A stretch of 64,000 bases of DNA from Aerococcus sp. Group 1 (GTDB lineage: Bacteria > Bacillota > Bacilli > Lactobacillales > Aerococcaceae), in the NCBI RefSeq assembly GCF_000193205.1, contig NC_015278.1, forward strand, positions 1,240,001 to 1,304,000. The letters run 5' to 3'. This document shows, piece after piece, positions 57,819-64,000 of the stretch. Each line of letters begins with the position of its first letter. Position 1 is the stretch's first letter. Both the position numbers and the translations under genes were made by a program. The notes beneath the pieces are model-generated. The model saw only the letters and a list, made by a program, of their open reading frames with translations. It did no database searches and was not told the origin of the DNA.

Positions 57819-59170
57819 GATTTCATCCGCTCCTTCACAAGATGTTGGTCAGCTAATTCTCGTCTAAAATCGAGCATGGCAGTATAGGTGGCTAAGACAT
57901 AGACTTTTTGGCTGGGGACAGATGCAATCCATTGAAGGGCTCCCTGTGAATTAGAAAGTTCTTCTAAGCGGTCCTCATCAAAACCGGCCACTTGCATCCG
58001 AACTTTAAGGTCTTTTACCCGTATGCCCCCTACCGCCGTAGCTTTAATGTTAGGTAATTGGGCGATATTTTCAAACATGGCGTCCCAAATCCAGGAAATA
58101 TCCTGACCATCAGCAGGATTATCATTGAGGAGAACTAGTAGAGAAAACTCTTCTTGGTCTAACTCCAATAAAGAAACGATTTGGTTAAAACCAACCGGGT
58201 TCTTAATGAGATTAATACGGGTGTCCTTGCCATGAATGGTTAAGGCCTCTTGGCGACCAAACATCCGCTTGGCCCCCTGCAAGCCCTCATGAATGGCTGT
58301 TTGACTTAGCCCTAAATAACGAGCAATTGAATAAGCCGCTAGGGCATTATATATATTATAAATGCCCGCGACTGGGATGGTAAAGGATTGACCCTCAATA
58401 GTAAATGTCGAAGTTTCTGGAGTTAACTTATCCACCTGGTCCACTGAATAAGTTAAGCTTGGCCGGTGAAACTGACAATTAGGGCAGAAATAATCCCCTA
58501 AATTACTATAAGTAATCATATGATAGTGAAGGATATGCTCGCAGCGGGGACATAGGACCCCGTCGGTATTATAATGGGCCATCTTATCAGTCGTTTTATC
58601 CGAATTACTAAAACCAAAGTAAGCCACATTATGATGAAAGTCCCGTGACGCAAAAATTGGCGCGTCACCATTCATCAAGAGCAAGCTTTTGGGACTCTTA
58701 TTAGCCCCCTCTAAAATGTAATCGAAGGTCGTATAAATCTCCCCAAAGCGGTCCAACTGATCTCTAAATAGATTAGTTACTAAGATCACTTCCGGTTTAA
58801 TGTATTCGGTAATGTGGCGAACGCTAGCCTCATCAACCTCAAGAACAGCTATTTTATCCCCCTGTCCTTTGGAATTAGCATTCAAGAAAGTGGATATAAT
58901 CCCTTGTTCTAGGTTTGAGCCGGTATCATTGGTTAATACTTCATCAAACTTTTGCCGCAAAATATTAACGGTAAGAGCCGTGGTAACTGATTTACCATTG
59001 GTTCCGGTAATGATAACTACCCGGTAATTTTTGCCCAGTTCAGCTAAAATAGCCGGATCCAATTTTTTAGCAATTTTCCCTGGCAAACTTGATCCGCCTT
59101 TGGTTAATTTCTTGAGTAAAATTTGCACCAAGCGGGCGCTATGCTTGGCAACTTGTGAACGCAATGTCAT
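57815..59170 (-). CDS. murT: Lipid II isoglutaminyl synthase, Mur-ligase-like subunit
   Basis: 451 residues. A Mur ligase fold with P-loop TGTNGKSVTT near residue 56, a zinc ribbon inserted in the middle domain (CPRCEHI then CPNCQFH, near 205-230) and the C-terminal DUF1727 domain with NDNPADGQDISW. It uses ATP to activate D-Glu of lipid II, and GatD supplies the ammonia. Start behind GGAGAG. With pbp1A, murA and uppP it is one of several wall genes in the window. Confidence 0.95.
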   Translation of the reverse strand: MTLRSQVAKHSARLVQILLKKLTKGGSSLPGKIAKKLDPAILAELGKNYRVVIITGTNGKSVTTALTVNILRQKFDEVLTNDTGSNLEQGIISTFLNANSKGQGDKIAVLEVDEASVRHITEYIKPEVILVTNLFRDQLDRFGEIYTTFDYILEGANKSPKSLLLMNGDAPIFASRDFHHNVAYFGFSNSDKTTDKMAHYNTDGVLCPRCEHILHYHMITYSNLGDYFCPNCQFHRPSLTYSVDQVDKLTPETSTFTIEGQSFTIPVAGIYNIYNALAAYSIARYLGLSQTAIHEGLQGAKRMFGRQEALTIHGKDTRINLIKNPVGFNQIVSLLELDQEEFSLLVLLNDNPADGQDISWIWDAMFENIAQLPNIKATAVGGIRVKDLKVRMQVAGFDEDRLEELSNSQGALQWIASVPSQKVYVLATYTAMLDFRRELADQHLVKERMKS

Positions 59171-59303
59171 TAAAAGCTACTCTCCTCTTTTTACTTACAT
59201 CTTCAAATTCATTTTCCTGTAGCTATCGAGTTAGATCGCTTAGCTAGTAAATTTGCTTAACTTTTTCTTCGTCAATAAAAGGTCTTGACCAGGATCACTA
59301 ATA

Positions 59304-60548
59304 TTATTTATGGCCTTGGTCGACTAGGGGCTCCTTTAATTCCTGTTCTTTGATCAAATCTTCTTCATAGAGGCCCGAAACTTCCCGATACCATTCAAAG
59401 ATATAGGTGAAAATCACCTTTAAAACGGCGTAAACCGGAATAATAATGATAATTCCCACCACTCCAAAAAGATCTCCACCAGCAATTAGTAGAAGCATAA
59501 TGGTAATGGGGTGAATATTCAAATTGCTGCCTAAAATGAGTGGGGAAATAATCCGACTTTCAATGGTTTGTTCAATAGCAAACACGATCAGTACCTTAAT
59601 GACCATCAAGGGGTCTTGAACTAAACCAACAATTAAAGACGGCAAGATTCCAAAGAAAGATCCCACATAAGGAATAACATTTAAAGCTCCTGCAACAACC
59701 GCTAAGATCGTTCCGTAATTTAAGCCGATTATGGCATAACCAATGGCAAACATCACTGCTACCGCGATTGCTACAAAGATTTGCCCTCTGACATAGGCTG
59801 AAATTTGCTGGTTCATATCCGCCAATAGCCGCATGGTCTTATTACGAATCTTCACTGGAATAAAGGAAGCAAAATTATCCCTAAATTTCTCACCATCAGC
59901 AATCAAATAGAACAAGATAATAGGTGCTGTCACTAAGGCAATAATCACCCGGGTAATCACACCGAAAACAGAACCAATACTGGACAAGGTTGTATTCATG
60001 AGCTCGCGCCAATTAAAGTTAAATTGATTTAGATTAAAATTATTTAAGTATTCTGCTAAAGTCTCCTGACTTCTCTCGAACCAGCGACCGAAAATAATAT
60101 TTTCAATTTCTGTCTGATATTGGGTCCAAATATTTGACCAATTGCCGATTAAATGCTTGGCTTCATCAATTAAATTAGGAATGAATGAAATTAACCATAG
60201 AATGATTAAAACCAGTACCAGGAGCACAATGCCAGCTATCCAATAAGAATTCAAGCCCCTTTTCCTTAGAAAATTAATTAGGGGTGAAGACAAGTAGTAA
60301 AAGACCCCAGCAAAAATAATGGGTAAAATTATTGTTTGGATAAATTCAATAATTGGGGTAAAAACAAAAGCGATTTGGGTTAATAATAGGATAAATAAAG
60401 CGAATAAGATTAAAATGACTAATAGCGATACATAACGATTGTCTAGGACACGACTAACGATATCGGGCATTTTTAGCCAGGAAAAGCCTTGCTTATTTTG
60501 TTTTTTATCCTTATTTTTTATTTCTGTATTCTGCTTGTTTTGAGACAT
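59304..60548 (-). CDS. AI-2E family transporter-like membrane protein (2)
   Basis: 414 residues from the chosen start (GTAGGTG five bases before ATG 60548; an in-frame start at 60581 is less well served). A Lys/Asn-rich cytoplasmic head is followed by about eight membrane segments and the conserved block NVIPYVGSFFGILPS and SPLILGSNLNIHPI, then a charged tail. It is a paralogue of the gene at 40182 with low overall identity. The function is uncertain; AI-2 export, ion transport and other roles have been reported in the family. Confidence 0.88.
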   Translation of the reverse strand: MSQNKQNTEIKNKDKKQNKQGFSWLKMPDIVSRVLDNRYVSLLVILILFALFILLLTQIAFVFTPIIEFIQTIILPIIFAGVFYYLSSPLINFLRKRGLNSYWIAGIVLLVLVLIILWLISFIPNLIDEAKHLIGNWSNIWTQYQTEIENIIFGRWFERSQETLAEYLNNFNLNQFNFNWRELMNTTLSSIGSVFGVITRVIIALVTAPIILFYLIADGEKFRDNFASFIPVKIRNKTMRLLADMNQQISAYVRGQIFVAIAVAVMFAIGYAIIGLNYGTILAVVAGALNVIPYVGSFFGILPSLIVGLVQDPLMVIKVLIVFAIEQTIESRIISPLILGSNLNIHPITIMLLLIAGGDLFGVVGIIIIIPVYAVLKVIFTYIFEWYREVSGLYEEDLIKEQELKEPLVDQGHK

Positions 60549-60648
60549 ATAAACACCTACTTTTCCAAATGATTTTACCATAATTGTTCGCTAAATAAAT
60601 TAACATAGTGTAAAATTTAATATATCAGAGATTGTAAAGGAGATTATT

Positions 60649-61662
60649 ATGGAAAAGATCTATTTAGCTGGCTATACACGTCAAGACAACCAAGGCATCC
60701 ATCTACTAAAATGGGATAGTCATCATGAGGAAATTAAAGGACATGAATTAATAATTTCTGAATCAAATCCAACTTACCTGGCTCTTTCTACTGATGGTAA
60801 AGAACTCTATACACTCACTGACCAACCGAGCCCTGGAGTCAGCCATTATCGAAAAGAAGGCCAGCATTTCGTTTTTGTTGATCACTGTGCCTTCTTGGAA
60901 CATAACGGCTGTTACCTAGCTCTAGATGAAGATCGCCAATTATTACTCAATGCCAATTACCATGAAGGGACATTGGCGCTTATAAAAATACAAAGTGATG
61001 GTCAATTACAGCTCCAACAAATAATCAGCCGGACTGGCCAAGGGCCTCACCCCAACCAAGAAAGCTCTCACTGCCATTATTTTAACACCAGTCCAGATGG
61101 CAAATATTACCTAGCCTGTGACTTAGGGACAGATAGTGTGATCAGCTATCAATTTGACCAAAAGGGCCAATTACAGGAAAAAGCCTCCTACCAATGTCAA
61201 GCAGGAACTGGTCCCCGGCATTTAGTTTTCCACCCTAAAGTAGACATTATTTATGTGATTGGTGAGCTTTCACACACCATCGATATTTTGACTTATGATG
61301 AGGGTCACTTTTCCTTTGTCGACCGGGTGAATTGTTTACCAGAGACTTATAGCGGTGAAAATAGTAGTGCTGCAATTCGTATCTCCCAAGATGGAAACTT
61401 CTTATATGTCTCCAATCGAGGTTACAACAGCCTAGAAGTATTTGAAGTTTCTAAAGAAGGTTCTCAATTAAGTCATATTCAATCCATTCCTTCTGGTGGA
61501 GACTTTCCACGTGATTTTAACTTTGACGCTAACCAAAGTCACGTCATTGTAGGACATCAAAAAGAGAAGAAAGTGACCTTCTTTAAACGTGACCACAATA
61601 CCGGACAATTAAGCCCACTCAATGTCAGCTCTCCCCTCAATGAAATTGTTTGCATCCAATAG
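60649..61662 (+). CDS. Lactonase-family beta-propeller protein (6-phosphogluconolactonase type)
   Basis: 337 residues: repeated blades typical of PF10282 (ESNPTYLALSTDGKELYT, HPNQESSHCHYFNTSPDGKYY, GTGPRHLVFHP, NSSAAIRISQDGNFLYVSNRG, GGDFPRDFNFD). E. coli Pgl of this type hydrolyses 6-phosphogluconolactone in the pentose phosphate pathway; whether this one does is inferred from family only. RBS AAAGGAG lies before the ATG. It is followed by uppP after about 100 bases. Confidence 0.88.
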   Translation: MEKIYLAGYTRQDNQGIHLLKWDSHHEEIKGHELIISESNPTYLALSTDGKELYTLTDQPSPGVSHYRKEGQHFVFVDHCAFLEHNGCYLALDEDRQLLLNANYHEGTLALIKIQSDGQLQLQQIISRTGQGPHPNQESSHCHYFNTSPDGKYYLACDLGTDSVISYQFDQKGQLQEKASYQCQAGTGPRHLVFHPKVDIIYVIGELSHTIDILTYDEGHFSFVDRVNCLPETYSGENSSAAIRISQDGNFLYVSNRGYNSLEVFEVSKEGSQLSHIQSIPSGGDFPRDFNFDANQSHVIVGHQKEKKVTFFKRDHNTGQLSPLNVSSPLNEIVCIQ

Positions 61663-61765
61663 GCTTAAGCAAATTAAAAAAGCTAAAAATTACGCCTAGG
61701 CCTAGTCAAGACCTCGTATTTTAGCTATACTACAAAAATGCTAGTGAAAGGATGCGTTTATTTTA

Positions 61766-62593
61766 ATGTTAGATATTATCAAAGTTTTCATCATGGGGAT
61801 TGTCGAAGGAATTACCGAATGGTTGCCAATTAGTAGTACTGGCCACTTAATTTTGGTAGAAGAATTTATTTCCATGGATTTTAGACCGGAATTTTGGAAT
61901 ATTTTTGTATACGTTATCCAATTAGGGGCAATCTTAGCCGTTGTTTGGATCTATTTTGACCGCTTAAATCCTTTTTCAAGTCAAAAAAGTGCTGAAGAGA
62001 AAAAGCAGACTTGGGAAACTTGGTTTAAGGTGGTAGTTGGCTGTATTCCCGCAGGTGTTATTGGTCTTTTATTTAACGACTTCGCTGAAAAACACTTCCA
62101 AAATTGGGTGGTAGTATCCGCTGCTCTTATTATTTACGGAATTGCCTTCATCGTTGTTGAAAATCGAAATAAAACCCGCCCTGTAACCGTCCATTCAACT
62201 CAAGACTTATCTTACAAAAAAGCCTTTCAAATTGGACTCTTTCAGGCACTATCAGTCATTCCTGGGACCTCAAGGTCTGGTTCATCCATCCTAGGAGCAA
62301 CGATTTTAGGAACCTCCCGTCCTACTGCTGCCGATTTTTCCTTTTTTATGAGTATTCCCATTATGTTCGGAATGACTTTCTTAAAACTAACTAAGGGATT
62401 CCTCGACGGATTTCGCTTTTCAACCGAGGAAGGCTTCCTACTAATCTTGGGAATGGTCATCGCCTACATTGTTTCGATTTTAACAATTCGCTTCTTACTA
62501 CGTTATGTCCAAAAGAATGATTTTAAAGCCTTTGGTTGGTATCGGATTGCTTTAGGAATTATAGTAATTATCTTCTTTGCTATTTTTCAATAA
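61766..62593 (+). CDS. uppP: Undecaprenyl-diphosphatase (UppP/BacA)
   Basis: 275 residues with about eight membrane segments. Active-site motifs are GIVEGITEWLPISSTGH near 12, with the catalytic Glu pair, and IPGTSRSGS near 171, with the Arg and Ser that bind diphosphate. It recycles the lipid carrier for peptidoglycan and teichoic acids and lowers bacitracin sensitivity. AAAGGAT precedes the ATG. Repeat copy 2 follows directly and supplies the terminator. Confidence 0.96.
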   Translation: MLDIIKVFIMGIVEGITEWLPISSTGHLILVEEFISMDFRPEFWNIFVYVIQLGAILAVVWIYFDRLNPFSSQKSAEEKKQTWETWFKVVVGCIPAGVIGLLFNDFAEKHFQNWVVVSAALIIYGIAFIVVENRNKTRPVTVHSTQDLSYKKAFQIGLFQALSVIPGTSRSGSSILGATILGTSRPTAADFSFFMSIPIMFGMTFLKLTKGFLDGFRFSTEEGFLLILGMVIAYIVSILTIRFLLRYVQKNDFKAFGWYRIALGIIVIIFFAIFQ

Positions 62594-62612
62594 TCACTAA
62601 AATGGCTAAACG

Positions 62613-62790
62613 AAAGAGCCTGGGACAAAAGTCCCAGGCTCTTTTTAAAACACGAACTATCTATTCAAAACGTGCTCCAAAAGTCAGCCCTGACGTCCAC
62701 TTCACGAACTATGTGCGATAGTTTTGCAACTATCTACCATAGTTCGCTCCAGTGGTTCAGGGCTCTTTTGACTTTTGTCACACTCTCTTT
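62613..62790. repeat. Dispersed palindromic element, copy 2 (compact)
   Basis: Opens with the terminator hairpin GAGCCTGGGAC/GTCCCAGGCTC plus T run. After a 30-base spacer comes one long nested hairpin: AAAAGTCA, GCCCTGA, CCACT, GAACTATG and GATAGT on the left are answered in reverse by ACTATC, CATAGTTC, AGTGG, TCAGGGC and TGACTTTT on the right. The outermost ends GACAAAAGTC and GACTTTTGTC also pair. It lies between convergent uppP and ald, and its ends match copy 1 at 23857-24207. Confidence 0.88.
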
Positions 62791-62809
62791 TGACTTTACC
62801 TAAAGACTA

Positions 62810-63913
62810 TTAGAATTTTAACTCTTTGTAATCATGCTTACTGGTTTCAGCTACATCGGCGCTAGTTAATTCACCCTTGTAGGTGTTTACCCCAGTAAAT
62901 ACTGTATGGTTAGCTTTAGCAGCTTCTTCAATACCTAAATTAGCAATTTGTTGAACATAAGTCATGGTAGCGTTGGTTAATGCTTCTGTAGCTGTCTTTG
63001 GTACAGCTCCTGGAATATTTGCAACGGTATAATGAACAATACCATGTTTAGTATATACAGGATCATCATGGTTAGTTGCATGGTCAGAAGTTTCAAAGTT
63101 ACCACCTTGGTCAATAGCAACGTCGATTAAAACAGAACCTTCTTCCATGGTCTTCACCATATCTTCTGTGACTAAAATTGGTGCCTTACGTCCAGGAATA
63201 AGAACGGAGCCAATGACTACATCAGCATCCTTTACTTCATTAGCAATGTTATAAGCATTAGACATTAATGTATTAACGCGACCTTGGAAGAGGTCATCTA
63301 ATTCACCTAAACGTGATGGATTCAAGTCAAGAATAGTTACATTAGCGCCTAAACCAACAGCCATCCGAGCGGCATTATAACCAACATTACCGCCGCCGAT
63401 GATAACCACTTTCCCGGCTTGGGTTCCTGGTACACCACCTAAAAGTTTCCCTTTACCACCATTCGTTTTTTCAAGATAGTGAGCACCGACTTGAATAGCA
63501 GTCCGTCCAGCCACTTCACTCATTGGGTTAAGTAAAGGCAATTTTCCATTTAACTCCATGGTTTCATAAGCTATACCTGTGGTTTTATTTTCAATTAAAG
63601 CATCCACCAAAGGCTCGTTATCCGCTAAGTGCAGATAGGTCATCACAATTAAGTCTTCACGGAGATATTGATATTCAGATTCAAGGGGTTCTTTTACCTT
63701 AACCACCATATCAACGTCCCACGCTTCTTTAGCAGAGCTTACGATCTTGGCTCCTACTTCTTCATATTCACTATCTTCATATGAAGAACCTACACCAGCT
63801 GAGCTTTCGATAAGCACTTCATGACCAGCTTGGATAAGGTTAAAGGCGTTGGCCGGTGTCATTGCCACCCGATCTTCATGATTCTTGATTTCTTTAGGTA
63901 CACCAATTCTCAT
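62810..63913 (-). CDS. ald: Alanine dehydrogenase
   Basis: 367 residues from ATG 63913, which has GGAGG nine bases upstream and gives the family start [16 protein letters not shown]; longer frames upstream are not supported. It interconverts L-alanine and pyruvate with NAD. Substrate-binding Arg15 and the lysine in MVVKVKEPL near 74 are present, and the NAD fold has [14 protein letters not shown] near 170. Complete C-terminus. It links amino-acid catabolism with pyruvate and supplies or removes alanine for the wall. Confidence 0.96.
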   Translation of the reverse strand: MRIGVPKEIKNHEDRVAMTPANAFNLIQAGHEVLIESSAGVGSSYEDSEYEEVGAKIVSSAKEAWDVDMVVKVKEPLESEYQYLREDLIVMTYLHLADNEPLVDALIENKTTGIAYETMELNGKLPLLNPMSEVAGRTAIQVGAHYLEKTNGGKGKLLGGVPGTQAGKVVIIGGGNVGYNAARMAVGLGANVTILDLNPSRLGELDDLFQGRVNTLMSNAYNIANEVKDADVVIGSVLIPGRKAPILVTEDMVKTMEEGSVLIDVAIDQGGNFETSDHATNHDDPVYTKHGIVHYTVANIPGAVPKTATEALTNATMTYVQQIANLGIEEAAKANHTVFTGVNTYKGELTSADVAETSKHDYKELKF

Positions 63914-64000
63914 TATACAAAGCCTCCATTCACATATTTGACTTATAACAGTTAGAGGATCAGCTCTGATCCTCCCAATTTCCAACTGACTTCAGTATAT

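Noticed and set aside
40182..60548. Quorum-sensing AI-2 export system from the two AI-2E-family genes
   Set aside because: The family name is not evidence of function; no luxS or lsr-like genes are near either copy.
1..64000. CRISPR arrays, tRNA or rRNA genes, prophage or intact insertion sequences
   Set aside because: No regularly spaced repeats, no cloverleaf or rRNA signatures that I could recognise, and no transposase or integrase frames were found.

Overview
The window looks like a chromosomal segment of a low-GC Gram-positive coccus of the order Lactobacillales, most likely Aerococcaceae/Aerococcus. I infer this from gene content and order (tig-clpX-ysxC, dnaG-rpoD, recU-pbp1A, rpoY-rnjA, tdk-prfA-prmC-tsaC-glyA-upp, murA-epuA, murT-gatD), AT-rich codon use and strong AGGAGG-type ribosome binding sites. 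No database search was possible. No rRNA, tRNA, CRISPR array, prophage or intact insertion sequence was seen.

Layout. Positions 1-7.0 kb hold a pyrimidine operon on the minus strand, carA-carB-pyrB-pyrC-pyrD (pyrD runs off the left edge), behind a consensus promoter and a PyrR-type attenuator. 7.0-9.6 kb is an amino-acid ABC importer (ATPase plus a substrate-binding/permease fusion) behind a T-box leader. 9.6-20.4 kb, still minus strand, carries mreC-mreD, a lone polar amino-acid ABC ATPase, aspartokinase, dnaG-rpoD, ysxC, clpX and tig. At 20.7 kb the strand flips for recU-pbp1A. 24.4-31.9 kb is mixed: an ATP-grasp ligase, an alpha/beta hydrolase, a CopY-type repressor, ung, two HAD phosphatases, a low-molecular-weight tyrosine phosphatase and an ABC-F ATPase. 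32.0-36.2 kb is the most distinctive locus: a UroD-like (MtaA-type) putative methyltransferase followed by a substrate-binding protein, two permeases and an ATPase of an amino-acid-type importer. 36.5-40.1 kb encodes a heterodimeric ABC exporter. 40.2-47.8 kb has an AI-2E-family protein, coaA, an acyl-ACP thioesterase, two small proteins, an AarF/UbiB kinase-like protein, a DUF697 GTPase and a hemolysin III-like protein. 47.9-64 kb has rpoY-rnjA, murA-epuA, the upp-to-tdk block, murT-gatD, a second AI-2E protein, a lactonase, uppP and alanine dehydrogenase.

A striking feature of the sequence as given is that eight genes (carB, mreC, dnaG, copY, the substrate-binding protein at 35.1 kb, the first exporter half at 36.7 kb, the aarF/ubiB-like gene and tsaC) each lose frame by exactly one missing base in an A or T run, and adding one base restores a family-typical protein in every case. 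Because dnaG, mreC and tsaC are normally essential or nearly so, homopolymer under-calling in the assembly is the leading explanation. Transcriptional slippage and real mutation are the alternatives. I annotate these as single genes with an apparent frameshift.

The second structural feature is a dispersed palindromic element, one copy of about 350 bp (23857-24207) and one of about 180 bp (62613-62790). Both lie between convergent genes and begin with the same terminator hairpin. Regulation visible in the sequence includes the PyrR attenuator, the T-box, several sigma-A promoters, an unidentified hairpin leader ahead of the UroD-like operon, and a number of palindromes near promoters.
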